A stretch of 64,000 nucleotides of DNA from Lutjanus erythropterus (taxonomy: Eukaryota > Chordata > Actinopteri > Lutjaniformes > Lutjanidae), in the NCBI GenBank assembly GCA_020091685.1, contig CM034610.1, positions 30,407,134 to 30,471,133 of the forward strand, given 5' to 3'. Numbering within the stretch: the first letter of the stretch is position 1; each line of letters opens with the position of its first letter. Made by a program: the position numbers and the translations under genes. Positions 35,800 to 47,393 of this stretch are shown here, one piece after another. The notes beneath the pieces are model-generated. The model was not told the DNA's origin, did no database searches, and saw only the letters and a program-made list of their open reading frames with translations.

Positions 35800-36365
35800 G
35801 GTGACATCATCAGGAGGTCCAATGTATGTTCCCATAGTTATGCAGATGATACACAACTGTATATCTCCAAATGAACCAAATGATGCTGCAGCTATAAACT
35901 CCATTACTGTTTGTCTGTTGATAGTAAATAAATGGATGGAAAATAACTGGGACTCTGTTTTGCATTTTACTTTGCTTTTATACACCACTTATTTTAAAAT
36001 GCTCTATTTTCCTTCATTTTATTCTTTCTATATACTTTTTTTAATTTTGATTTTATATTATTCAATTTATTATCTGATGTTATGCATTCTAGTTTCATCC
36101 TTTTTTAATCTTACTTTTACTGGTATTATTTTGTGGGTTTTATACTTTCAAAGTTGAGTTCTATGTATTCTGTTCTCACTTTATCTTATTCATACACATG
36201 GGTTTTTACATGAATTTTACATGAATCATGACATTCTGTTCCTTTTATGTTTATTCTATGTCTTATTTATTTGAAGCATGTAAATTCTTTGTTGTCAAGC
36301 ACTTTGGGTGCCATTTCTTATATGGAAGTTGCTATACAAATACAGTCTATTATTATTAATAATAA
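35800..36365 (+). mobile_element. LINE fragment, L2-like, RT catalytic motif and 3' end
   Basis: Frame from 35814: RSNVCSHSYADDTQLYISPN then VNKWMENNW, with the YADD catalytic motif of reverse transcriptase. The following AT-rich part, CAAGCACTTTGGGTGCCATT, GCTATACAAATACAG and a TTA repeat tail are the typical L2-like 3' end. The rest of the element is deleted. Confidence 0.85.
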
Positions 36366-37980
36366 TCAGAAAGCAACGTTTAGGGCTTCACTTGTTCAAG
36401 AGAGAAAGGAAAAGAGAGAAAAATACTGACTTTTTCATGTCTATGAAATGTTACTGTGGGGCTGCTGTCACATTCTTTTAATCTGACATTTTACCTGCAG
36501 TTTTAACAGCTTTCAACCTGTTAATCAGAGAAAATACCTGTGCTTACGTGTTACTAAATGATTTGCAGAAATATATGAATGGTTTATACGGATTAATTAT
36601 TAATCACTTCCTGAACAGACTTGATGATCTGTTGATGGATTTATTTGTGGTTTAGCCTTCGAAACTGTGCTAAAGTGTCCCTGCTATCATAAAATCCTGT
36701 GGTTGGTTTGTTTGGTTTTCACACCATAAAGGAACTGCTTGGAACCAGACTGAGATCCACATTTTCAAGTGGAATCAGTCCAGTTGTTTGACCCACACCA
36801 TTCAAGGTTCAAGTCACAGCTTTCACACCGGACTAAACGGGCAAACGGACCACAGTCCATTTTAACTGAACCAGCCGAGGTAGGTGTGAGGATAAAATTC
36901 AAGTACGTTTATGGCACCTCAACTAGACACTTGAAGCCTTTATCATCACATCTGAATTAATATTAATAAAACTGTGATAATGAGTAAGGTGAGTGATCAT
37001 GTAAATCAAACACAAGATTATGTTGAAAATCTGTTTTTGAAAATCATGAAAATCATTGGAGTAGATTCAAATTCAAGAGTATTCCTAACCTTGACAACTG
37101 CATTTTCCAAACTTTCAAGACTTTGTACAAACCCTATTTCTTTCATGGTGGAAATCACTCAAACATGCTTATTGTTTCGGTCTCCAAAAGCATCTCTGAC
37201 TCCAGACCATCAGCCAAGACAGAATAGCGTGCACCTTAAAGGTACTAGACCAGGTGGAAAGACGTTCCACCAGAGTTCAGTCCTCAGCTTCCATTGCATT
37301 GCTGATTCTGGCATAGATTAGCATAGCCTGTAAAGAATAGATGACATTACTAATACAGGCTGTACTAATTAAAGCCAGAACCATCATTTCTCCTCAGAGA
37401 ATCTCTTCAATCCGTGCCTTTAGCTCTGAGGTATGATGGTGGAGAAGAGACAGGTTTGATAGGTTTGAGGCTCTTAGCTGAAGGGCTACAGCTCAACACA
37501 AATAAATACAACAAACATGAAACAACATGGAACCCCAAAGTGAAGTATTAAATAAGTGAAAAAAAATGTATTATGATGTCAAATGACTAAGTCATGTTAT
37601 TGGTGTTCATCAGTAACTCTAATGCAAACCATTTATTACCAAATCAAGAGTGTTTGAAATCTGAAGAGAAATAATTCATCTATCATCTGAAAAGATTAGT
37701 CATATTTTAAGATATTAAAGATTAATCATATTTTTCATATTTTATCTTAAACAGTACTCACATCAGACTGAAAGAGTTCCTGGTTGCTGCCTGTCTATAC
37801 TGCCTAAATCCTTCAGTGTGAAAATGCCTCTGGAAGTTGACTGGAAGCTAACGTAAAGCTTTAGCAGTATGTGTTGGAAAAATTCAGTGGATATCGTCCA
37901 GAGTTACTTCATTTTGGCAAATATTCTCTCTTGTTTCATTATCCCTTTATTACAGCTAAACAGGACAATTCTGTCTGGGG
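36366..37980. other. No gene recognised
   Basis: Intergenic; a few short open frames without recognisable domains. Confidence 0.5.
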
Positions 37981-38381
37981 CAGGGATCTGCAACCTGCGG
38001 CTCTTTTACCCCTCTCCACTGTCCCTGTGACTTTGACAAAAAATTTAATAAAACCACAAGTGTCATTGTTGTCGGCCTAAAGTGATTCTTACATTCTCCT
38101 AATATATAAAAAAAAATATATAGTCTACACACTGAATGGAAAAAAGATAATATTTCATCATATAAAAATGTGCATCATAGCCTATATTTTCAACTCAGGG
38201 CCATTTTCTCTAAATTTTGTCTGTGGCTAGTCTTAATTCTCCTTATTATAAAAATGGGTGTCAAATTTAAGAAAAGAAGAAAAGTCTCAGAGGCAAATAG
38301 TTATGGCGCAGGACAGATTTCATTTTTTTTTTTTTTTTGGCCCAAAATGTCTCTTTTGCTAGTACTGCTTGCAGACCCCTG
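37981..38381. mobile_element. hAT-type MITE, 401 bp, with 8-bp target duplication
   Basis: Ends CAGGGATCTGCAACCTG and, on the other strand, CAGGGGTCTGCAAGCAG. Flanks GTCTGGGG (37973-37980) and ATCTGGGG (38382-38389) match at 7 of 8 bases, the size expected of hAT target duplications. It has no transposase. Confidence 0.85.
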
Positions 38382-38690
38382 ATCTGGGGAAACACAAAAT
38401 GGGTCTAAAAAGACCACGACATCATACCCATTTAATTGTTCTCACTATTACATTTTACTGATCTTAAAAATGTATTTTTGCACAGGAACTTCTTCTCCAT
38501 CTCTTATACCAAAATTGTATTAGTGAGGGTTTTAGAAAGGTGATCACTTAGGGGCCAATGTGGACAGAAAGAATAATTACAAAAAGTAATATTTTTAATC
38601 CATATGGGCATGTCTGAACTGTTTAAAGAGACTGAAAAATTTTTAAACCTGTCTTAAAAATGAAATATTCCCCCTGGTCTGTCAAATTAG

Positions 38691-39165
38691 TATTTTGGTG
38701 ACACATTCTGTGAAGCCCATGTCTACACTGCATTATAATGGAATATAAACATACTTATAATGTTGATTTGCAACAATAATCACAAGGATTTTATAATAAC
38801 ATAAGGTCAACATCAGAACACTTAAGCTGATCATTCACAGTTTTTTGTAATGATCATACTGTATTGTTTTAGTGCATCAGAAAATTATTATAATGCATTA
38901 CACCTAAGGCAGTTATCATACACTATTCTTGCCAAAAAAAAAGTCAGTGAGTGACCAGCAATTATGACACATTATGATGCTTGACCTCTGAAATCATTGT
39001 AAAATGCTTTCTAATGTATTATGATTGTTACTAAGCGATATGACCATTTATGAGTAGTACTATAATTATGCATACTGTAAAACACAGTATAATGCATTAT
39101 AAGTGTGTTTATAATTCTTTATAACGCATCATAGACATGGGCTTCATAGAAATGGTTACCAGTAT
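38691..39165. mobile_element. MITE, 475 bp, with about 50-bp TIRs
   Basis: Both ends contain TGAAGCCCATGTCTA (inverted): left at about 38714, right complement ending near 39146. Similarity extends outward (GGTGACACATTC / GGTAACCATTTC) and inward (GCATTATAA / GCGTTATAA). CATTATAA-type motifs recur inside. Confidence 0.75.
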
Positions 39166-39244
39166 TTTTTTTTTAAGTTGCTTACAGGACCAATTTCTAC
39201 ATGAATCAAAAATAAAATAATATCAGCCAAGGCTGAAATTAGTT

Positions 39245-39286
39245 TAGTTTATATGTGTATACATATACATATGTGTATATATATAC

Positions 39287-39332
<46 letters not shown>
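39245..39332. repeat. (AT/ACATAT) and (GT)n microsatellite
   Basis: Alternating ATATACAT sequence followed by about 18 GT units. Confidence 0.95.
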
Positions 39333-39333
<1 letters not shown>

Positions 39334-40230
39334 TACTTCTGCATCATGGAATCTCCAGGAGATGTGTTACATGAAGTAAATCTGCATGAAAAATATGATA
39401 AAATTCTCATCAACTACTGAAACATTAAAAATCATTATGGAGCACTTGTTAACTCTAAGCTCTGTGTGATTTTCCAGTAATATTTCTTTTTAATGCTTCT
39501 ACTGGCCATGCTTTAATTTCAGATTCTTGTTAATTTGGCAGTGTTGACCAAACTATGTAGAAAAATGCAAGAAACATCTGTACATCTCTTTTTCTGTCAC
39601 CTTAAAAAATCCAAGTGACTTTTTTTGATGTTTTAAAGAAAACCAATGTTTATATGGAGCGTGCATTTCATCCAGGAATCAGTACTAAAAACCTTAAATC
39701 CCTGTGTTAATTGTTGCATCTTAGTTTACCACAAGCTAGTTCAGTGAAAAGTCATCACAGAAGACATTGATGCTACTTGTTTCTCATGCTTTTTCCCCCA
39801 AGAAATAAAGAGACTTCATCCTGTCCCTCACGATTGGCTTCATTTAGTCCCAGCTGGTGATGGAGTAGTTCTATGTAAACTGGGATCTGTATGATAAGAT
39901 TATGAGTACTTTAAACCATGGGCTACTCATTAAATCTTACTGATAGGATATAGTATTGTACAAAGTTAGTTGCAACTGCAAATATGCTTTACTGTAGAGT
40001 AAGTGATGGTGTCCAGAATGTATTTTTTTTTTTTTTTTTTTTAAAAAGCATAACTAACTCTATCTCTATCCCAAGAGTTTGAAATATTAATGGATTTCAG
40101 GTATTGGATGATAAAATACGGGGTTATGACTGTCTGACTGTGGCCTTGCAGCAATTTATGCACCATATTTAAGAATTCAAGGAAGCAAAAGCCAAATGGT
40201 GAGTCTTATTAAATGAAATGCACTTACCAG
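39333..40230. other. No gene recognised
   Basis: Intergenic, with a run of about 23 T at 40020-40042. Confidence 0.5.
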
Positions 40231-40400
40231 TCCACTTTAGTTCCCAGTATCCAATATGATATCCTGCTGGGGAGCTCAGCTGCGCTCATGCAGCATGCTT
40301 CCCTCTGCTGTGGCTAAAACTGCCCCGTTGGTGTGTGACTGGAACCTCCAGCTCCGCCTTTGACTGGGCTGTTACATGAAATGGGAGAGGGGCAGGGATT
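40231..40400 (-). other. Candidate 5' UTR exon, possibly of chrm3
   Basis: On the minus strand a near-consensus splice donor (GGACTG|GTAAGTG, GT at 40230-40229... read downward) follows a locally GC-rich, unique-looking segment. Mammalian CHRM3 has non-coding 5' exons far upstream, and chrm3 exon 1 here begins with a strong acceptor at 28083-28082. The upstream limit is arbitrary. This is inference only. Confidence 0.25.
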
Positions 40401-41179
40401 GTGACAAGCCTGAGCAGCCTGTGACAACGCTGATAATTAGTTAAAATAAAACATATATGTACTGTATGTTTTTCTCTTTTGCATAAAGTGGAAAGCAAAT
40501 GTTACAAAACAAAAGATTTTTAATGAGATTTAATTTGTAATCACCTAAAAAAGCAAGCTGAGTGTTTAAACTCATCTGACAAGGATTATTGAATAGACAG
40601 TTACCCCCGATATCCACTGAATGCAGTTGAGTCATATTTCTTCTGAGTAAAGTACTGCATTAAAATTATCTATGACTACATGGATCATAAATGAGCTACA
40701 AACAAGTATTTATTAAGGCTGTCGAATTACATAAAAAATGAAAAGTCAGAACAGCACGTCTATTGAATCAGTTCTGTTTCCATCATTAAATGAGACCAGA
40801 GTGATGCGTTTGTGGTGTACAAGCCGTGTTGAAAACCTAGCTCGTTTTATGAAGAGGCTTATCTGCATGTCACCCCCATTGTGTGATTATATATGACAAT
40901 ATGAAATACAGCAAATCAGTGCTGAATGCAAAAGAATGTTCTTGTTGATCTAAGAATTTGACAAATAACTGTTTAAATGTGTGAAAATCATATAATGATT
41001 AAATGAGGTGAACTGGGTTTGGACTATGTTCATGTTCAATATCAAGGGGTAGTCATTAAGCTACTCGAATGGTAAATTGTGGAAAATATAATCCCACCTG
41101 TCATCATCTAAATAAACAAATCAAATTTATGATTATGCCTCCTGTGTGGGAGAGGTACTCTCTCAAGTACACTGAGAAT

Positions 41180-41350
41180 GTAACACACAGGACCACACTT
41201 TCAGAACGTTCTTTTGGCAGAGTACGTGTCTGAAATTACTCATTATTCAATGTTTGACAAAGGTATACTTTCAAACTCGCCAAAATAGTTTGGTTTTTAA
41301 AAACTCTATAAGTAAGGAAGCCAACACAAAGGGTTCATCAGGGATTCCCC
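41180..41350. repeat. tRNA-cluster flank, duplicate 1
   Basis: Contains ACACAGGACCACACTTT, GGTATACTTT, and AAGCCAACACAAAGGGTTCA followed by TCATCAGGGATT. The same motifs in the same order recur at 41975-42165. Confidence 0.7.
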
Positions 41351-41427
41351 AGTAAAGCATTAAACCGTGGAGAAATCGTCATAAATTCATATTGCAGATG
41401 CCCCCTCACTGGACCCTGCTTTTCAGG

Positions 41428-41500
41428 GCCTGGATAGCTCAGACGGTAGAGCATCAGACTTTTAATCTGAGGGTCCAGGGTTCAAGTCCCTGTTCAGGCG
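41428..41500 (+). tRNA. tRNA-Lys (anticodon TTT)
   Basis: 73 bases folding into a full cloverleaf. Acceptor stem GCCTGGA pairs with TTCAGGC, discriminator G. A box TAGCTCAGACGGTAGAGC, anticodon stem TCAGA/TCTGA, loop CTTTTAA with anticodon TTT at 41461-41463, B box GGTTCAAGTCC. The sequence differs from the usual vertebrate tRNA-Lys-TTT, as I recall it, at one D-loop base. A TTTT pol III terminator lies about 30 bp downstream. It decodes AAA and AAG in the cytoplasm. Confidence 0.98.
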
Positions 41501-41700
41501 CACAGAGGGCCCTTGAAATGGTTCCTGCTTTTGGCTTTTCCAGAGGGTAGGGTTCAGAGTAACGCTCTTGCAAATCCTGGATGTGATTGACATGGCAGCA
41601 TCTCAGAAGGCTTAAGGTATCCCCCATGGTTCAACATATGAGAGTTTCTTACTTCAATAGGTAATCCAACATTGGGACGTGCTCATTTCCCTCTACGCGG

Positions 41701-41773
41701 GCCGAAATAGCTCAGCTGGGAGAGCGTTAGACTGAAGATCTAAAGGTCCCTGGTTCAATCCCGGGTTTCGGCA
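41701..41773 (+). tRNA. tRNA-Phe (anticodon GAA)
   Basis: 73 bases with a full cloverleaf: acceptor GCCGAAA paired with TTTCGGC, discriminator A; A box TAGCTCAGCTGGGAGAGC; anticodon stem/loop TTAGACTGAAGATCTAA with GAA; B box GGTTCAATCCC. It closely matches vertebrate tRNA-Phe-GAA. I see no TTTT within about 100 bp downstream, so the terminator may be weak or non-canonical. Confidence 0.97.
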
Positions 41774-41974
41774 ATAGCGACCTGCGTTCTCTATATGGCG
41801 CAGCTGCACTTGTGTAAGGTGCTGTTACAAAATCATGAGGCAGCTTATCCAAGGACCCGCTCTTGTGAGTGGGTGCTAGGACAAACTATACAGAAAGGAT
41901 AATGAAAGCTTAGTGCCTCTTCAGCTCCTGTGCATTAGCAATACCTTCAGGTTCATACAGAGGGTGTGACTTTG

Positions 41975-42165
41975 GCAACACAGGACCAGACTTTAACAGA
42001 TTTGCTGTATCTGACGGGGGTTCACTGGCAATCGGTTGTTATTAAACCTCCCTCGAAGGTATACTTTGGGTCACACTGCAGCTGGCTAAAATGGTTGGCT
42101 TTAAAACACTCTCTACGTACGAAAGCCATTTGACCAACACAAACGTGTCATCAGGAAAAAAGTGG
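41975..42165. repeat. tRNA-cluster flank, duplicate 2
   Basis: Contains ACACAGGACCAGACTTT, GGTATACTTT, and ACCAACACAAACGTG followed by TCATCAGGAA, in the order seen at 41180-41350. The offset is about 800 bp. No tRNA is seen after this second copy. Confidence 0.65.
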
Positions 42166-42557
42166 GATCCTGATTGGTATAACAAATGAATCCCTCAAAC
42201 ATTTAGCCCAACTATATGTGTCTATAGAAATTGGTTCTTCTTTTTGCAGTTGGTTATGTAGAAGTTCAGTCTTGTACAAAACGTAAGAAAAATTCACACT
42301 GAAAGATGAAAGCTATTTGTTTGTAGATTCATTTAACAGCGTGGTGCCCTTCCCTTTATGTTAGTTAACATTGAACATGTGTTTGAAAAGTCCAAAGTTT
42401 ATACCTCAAGTATTTTTCAGCGTCAATATTCTTCTCTGACATTTTGTGTTTAGGGGGTGTGACTGTGTATATTATATATCTTAAACTGAAGTGATGTGTT
42501 TTCTCTTACAAATGTTCCAGTGTCTTATCAAGCCAAAACTCTGGATTATTCTTCAGG
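42166..42557. other. No gene recognised
   Basis: Between the tRNA-cluster flank and the decayed coding copy; nothing supported. Confidence 0.45.
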
Positions 42558-43401
42558 ACCATGACATTCGAAAACTGGATTTACCTCATGGAATCCTTGG
42601 GACAATGGCTGAACTTGTCTGTTGTGAGACAGATATTTGGGCTTGATGGTAATTTTGCTTTGCATTATAAGGATGCTGATTTTGGAGAGGAATATTTTTC
42701 TCTTACATCAACAAGTGAGATCAAGGACTCAAGACAGAAGGTTGTTAACATTGCTGACTCCGCAACATTTGTTCTGACCTTGATTCTCAATGCAGTGCTC
42801 TGTACACTGTAAAGAGGAGAGTGATGACCCGAGTGTGTGGAAGAGACTGTATGTTACAGAGGATTTCTTTTTTTATTTACTTGTACAGAGACACCACCAC
42901 TACACAGTTTCCATTAAAGGACTAACTCGTAGATGTTTGCGGTCCAGGTCCTTCCTTCAAACATTACGGTCTGAGAACATAATTCAGATCACACGGCAGT
43001 CCATCTAGTTAGATATAAGACTGCCATGGGCCAGACACACCTGTTACACCTATAACATAGAGCTTGTGCTTGCCTCAGGAAATGTTTTTTTAGAAGGATG
43101 GAACTCAGCTCAACTTCATCACAATCCTTCCAGTCATCCATCACAAACTGGTTCAAAGCGTCTTTCAGTATGTTGTTGTTTGTATCCAACAAGTTAGCAG
43201 TTGTCAGATGTTGCTGAGGCACAGATTTGGAAGCATTCTTGTCTCAAGGAGCCGGGATCAATTAATAGTGATGTACTGATAACTGATCTGGCCAGTGCAA
43301 CCATTGTGATTGAAGGAGCAGAGGTCCTGGAAGTCCTGGATGTCCCAAGAGCCTGTGCGTTGCTGATGGGGCAGATCTATGCTGTGAACTCAGCTACCTA
43401 A
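42558..43401 (+). pseudogene. Decayed copy of an uncharacterised fish protein with PB1-like segment
   Basis: A frame at 42561-42812 reads IFGLDGNFALHYKDADFGEE, then YFSLTSTSEIKDSRQKVVNI. This resembles a PB1-like fold segment found in a large family of uncharacterised, multi-copy fish proteins. A second piece at 43235-43400 reads TIVIEGAEVLEVLDVPRACA then LLMGQIYAVN, like the C-terminal part of the same family. The middle is missing or scrambled and frames do not connect, so I call it a pseudogene. The family assignment is from memory and only moderate. Confidence 0.45.
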
Positions 43402-44561
43402 AACAAATGAAAAACACTTTTTAAATATTTCAAAAAAATTTTCTTGAGCTGGATGGTCTCAAAGCCGGTCTGAAAGTAATGTCAGTAAAGTAAGTAAACA
43501 GCTGGACTGAAAAGTGAAGAATGAGGCTGTCCTCAAACAAAGAAATGCATTACATTGCACTTGCAATGGTATATGTTTAGAAAGTTTTGTGTGTGCAACA
43601 TACAGCATCAGTACTGCTGACAGGTTGCAATTGGGTACACCTAGCTAAAACAAATGCAGTTTAATTCGGCAGCAGCACTGCAATAAATCCTACTAGAATG
43701 ACTGTTAAAATGTTCAGTATTTTCTGAGACTGTTTACAGGAGTGTTAGTTTAACTTCATGCTCATTTTGGATACTGCAGTTTGTGATGTTGAACTCTATT
43801 GTGTGGTATTGAAGTGTTAGTAATTGCAATATATGGTTGTATTTTATCTTATCTGCAAATAAAACATTTAATGTGTTTAATGTTTTGTGTGTGTGTGTGT
43901 GTGTGTGTGTGTTTCTTTTAGTTTTGGTTAATAATTCAGGTGTGGATTTTTTATTTTTTATTTTTTATTTTTTTGTCCATTACTGTACTGTCGGAAGTGG
44001 GCAGTGTTTATTTGGTGCAAAGAATGTTGGTGTAAGAATTGTTCAAAATGAAAAAAACAAAAAACAAAACATAAACTGACACTGGTAGACAAAAATAAAC
44101 AGTTTGTTCGTGGAATTCCTATAATTTATTCTGACTGAACTGAGTAGAGTGGAAGAAAAATAATTAATTTGTCCTTGTAGCAGACAAAGCAAATGTTCTG
44201 GTGGACTTTCAATTTTGTGAGTAGCAGAATAAAGCAGGATAATCCATTCATCCATATCATCTCAGTCCTTGTGTCTCTGTATGTTACATGGCGTCAAAAG
44301 GCTATCCAGCACAGACCTATAAAAGTGTAGTTACGGCTATTCCGCAGTTCGAACATCTTAAGATTGACGGAGATGCCACTGACCTATGTCAGGAGTTTGA
44401 CAGATTTAGAAATTTAGAACATACTCGTACTCATAAAACTACTCCAGTACCCAACACCCAATGCCACATCATGAAAAATAGCCATTCAACACAAGCAAAT
44501 ATCTAAAGATCCAACATGATGCAGAGTTCAAGAGGTGTGCTGATGCTTACCCTCCTTTCTT
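43402..44561. other. No gene recognised; (GT)n at 43886-43911
   Basis: Holds a GT microsatellite at 43886-43911. An open frame of 72 codons at 44288-44506 has no domain I can support. Confidence 0.5.
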
Positions 44562-44757
44562 TTTTTTTTTTTCCAAGTTATTTTTTGGGCATTTTTGCCT
44601 TTAATGACAGTGACAGCTGAAGGTATAACAGGAAAGGGGGGTGAAGAGACAGGGGATGACACACAGCAAATGGGATTTGAACCGGCGGCCGCTGCAGAGG
44701 ACTAACAGCCTCAATACATGGTGCGCATGCCCTACCGACTGAGCTATAGGGGCGCCC
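44562..44757 (-). mobile_element. tRNA-derived SINE, best copy, with target duplication
   Basis: On the minus strand the head reads GGGGCGCCCCTATAGCTCAG, then TCGGTAGGGCATGCG, with a pol III A box (TAGCTCAGTCGGTAGGGC) and B box (GGTTCAAATCC). Next comes CTGTGTGTCATCCCCTGTCT and a tail AGGCAAAAATGCCC followed by A-rich sequence. It is flanked by CTTACCCTCCTTTCTT (44546-44561) and CTTACCCTCCTGTCTT (44758-44773), 15 of 16 identical, a LINE-mediated target-site duplication. The 79-codon open frame here is accidental. Confidence 0.92.
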
Positions 44758-44773
44758 CTTACCCTCCTGTCTT

Positions 44774-46099
44774 AGTTGCACCATCATTATCAGTGGGAGA
44801 CATGTCCTCAACATCATCCACTAATGACCGCAGCAACTTTGGAAAATGTCCATAAAATCCCTTATAAAAGTCCATATAAAATTGAAAGTGAGTGCACCTG
44901 TAGAACACAGCCAGCTGCTGTCCAATAAGTCCCGGTGGATGTAAACTCTGTAACCCTCTTTTCTTAATAATAAGCTGCTACAACTTCTCTTTGTATACTT
45001 TTCCTTAGTCTCCTGTTAATCTTCATCGGCCTGACAGCACAGTACACCCAACTTCACTTTTTGGGGTTCACAGCAGGGCAAGCAAAACTGTTGCACACAT
45101 GGCATCACACTCATACCTGCCCCCCCTAAACAATGACAGGTAGGAACTAATTAGCTTTGTTCAAGTGCTGTAAATGATTAAATAATTATATGTAACACCA
45201 TTTGTAACAGTAAACTTAATTCTTTAAGTCCATAATAATACTGTGTAATTATTATACTGAAATATATCATGTACACAGTAAACTGCACAGCTTAATAAGG
45301 AACACAAAAACAGTAAAGTAACTTACTACAAATAACCAAAAATTGTAATGTGAACAGTTACTATGGTTACAGTAGCAGCTGGAAACAGCAACGATTGGTT
45401 ACATTTAAAAAGTGAGGAACATCTGATGAAAATAAAACGTGTTTTTAAAGTTACTGTAAGAACTGTACTTGTATCGGTACTCAGGTATATCAGCAAGTAC
45501 CCAAAGGTAAATACGTGTACTCAGTCTGAAAAAAGTGGTATCGGTGCATCCTTACACTGAACCCAATGGCATGCAGATTGACGCCACTATCACTGAAAAA
45601 AAAAAAAAAGAACGTGCAGGAAAGGCTAACAATAATATGAGATGGCTCCTAAACAAGTAAAATAGCCAGAGATTATGTTGCATTCTCTTAAGTGTCTGCA
45701 GTGACAGCTAAATTTAAGGTCAACCAAAATAAAAAGACACACTATCCAGATCATTAAAGGGTAGTGCAACAGAAGCTAACTAACTAACTTGTACTAGGAG
45801 CTGGAGCTGGTGTAGGAGGTGGAGCATTACCAGCTAGAAATAGCTGGGCTCACCTCTATACTCACAGCTCTGGTTTTGGAACCAAATGTGTGCTTTTCCT
45901 GAATTTTGTGGCTGTTGTTGTTTGTTTCTGGTACTGATTGTATCTGCTGCTGTGTTTGTAAAATCAGACCTGCAAACTCCTAAGAGGTGAAAAAGGTGAC
46001 ATGTTCAGTTCCCTGAAGGGGAGTCTGGGGGCTTCCTCCCCAGGAGAAAAAAATGTGTGATTTTAACATGTAAATAAAGCATTTGGGTGCATCTTCTGC
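44774..46099. other. No gene recognised; repeat fragments
   Basis: Mostly AT-rich. Around 45450-45560 (TCGGTACTCAGGTATATCAG) is a fragment of a common fish repeat. Confidence 0.45.
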
Positions 46100-46318
46100 T
46101 CGTGTTTATTGCAGACATTTCTACTTTTACTTTTACCTGAGTACTAAAGTAAAAAGTAATAAATAAGGCAATAAAGTAAAAAGTACTGCAATGAAATTAA
46201 AGTTACTTTAATTTTACTGTAGTACTTTATGAAGGACTTTAGATTTAAGCATTTTTGCATTTGTTGTGTTAATGCTTTTACTTAAGTAAAGGATTTGAGT
46301 ACTTTTTCCATCACTGCA
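46100..46318. repeat. Fish repeat with ACTTAAGTAAAGG...CCATCACTG end
   Basis: Repeated ACTTTTACCTGAGTACT, AAGTAAAAAGTA and the end CTTTTACTTAAGTAAAGGAT then CCATCACTGCAG are typical of a widespread teleost non-autonomous element. The boundaries are estimates. Confidence 0.55.
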
Positions 46319-47330
46319 GGGCACAGAAACTGATGGATCACCAAGTATGGTTGACAACATCATTGGCCAATACAACTAATTTTGCTGAGTCATCAGTTAA
46401 CACAGTCACTCATTAAACCAGAACACCATTACGTTTTTATTTCCCTCCTAACTTGTAACAATGATGGACATTAAAATGTGATGACAATACAGATGCAGTG
46501 GGAGTTATAATTCAGCAAAATGATTCTGAACTGTAACATTAATGCCGTAAATTAATACACAATTCACTGAAGTTAGCATTAGCTGACATGCTAACAAGAT
46601 GGCCCATTTTCCATTATATACAAGTTGGAAAATATTTGACTAGCCCACTACTATTCCATTGTACACACCCAAGTTGAAGAGGGAAAAGACGATGCAATTA
46701 TGTTGATTGTGATTGGCCAAAAGACTTGCAACGTCTCACCAAATATGTTTTATTGCAAAGAAGATTGTGACATGACACCAGCTGTCTGAATCAGTCACTG
46801 GTCTCACTCCAGTTGATGGGAAATTGTGCTAGCCACTGTGCAGGTTGGCACTGATCAAAATGCAAAAATCTCAGCATTCAAACTGTGTGTCATATGTTGG
46901 CATAGTAGTTGTGTGCTTCCAATCCTGTGTGTAAGTATTATTAATTGTTGTTGTTGCCTTCTCCATCTGACAAACCTTCAAATTCATGGATCTGTAATTC
47001 AAACTGGAAATCCGAGATTGTATTTCATGTCTCGCTACTGCTGGTACACAAAGTAACACTCTCCCCCCAACGCAGGCCTGATGTGATTTAAGTGCTTTTG
47101 TAAAAGTGAAGTCATGGTTTAGAGGTGAAAGAGGGCTCAAGCAAACTAAGGTCAGCCCAGTGTGCTTTTGTCTCCATCCACACAGTTCCTTCATTACACT
47201 TGGAGATTGACTGGTAAAACATGCTGAATTCTGCAGGACCTCTCCCAACCAAACAAGGACATAGATTGGTCACTCTTATACAGTGTGAGTGTGTATACAG
47301 AGACAGGCAAGTGGCTGGACTCCCATGACC
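46319..47330. other. No gene recognised
   Basis: A 125-codon minus-strand frame (47248-46871) shows no family features. No exon is supported. Confidence 0.45.
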
Positions 47331-47332
47331 CC

Positions 47333-47333
<1 letters not shown>

Positions 47334-47388
<55 letters not shown>
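47334..47388. repeat. (CA)n microsatellite, about 27 units
   Basis: Uninterrupted CA dinucleotides; creates false VCVC-type open frames on the minus strand. Confidence 0.98.

Positions 47389-47393
<5 letters not shown>

Noticed and set aside
44280-44506. Possible edge of an old LTR element with a gag-like frame
   Set aside because: Only a short open frame and a vague leader-like ACATGGCGTCAAAAGG motif; no terminal repeats or pol motifs were found, so I do not call it.
44640-44757. A further tRNA gene on the minus strand
   Set aside because: It has A and B boxes but the arms do not form a full cloverleaf, and the tail and target duplication show that it is a SINE head.
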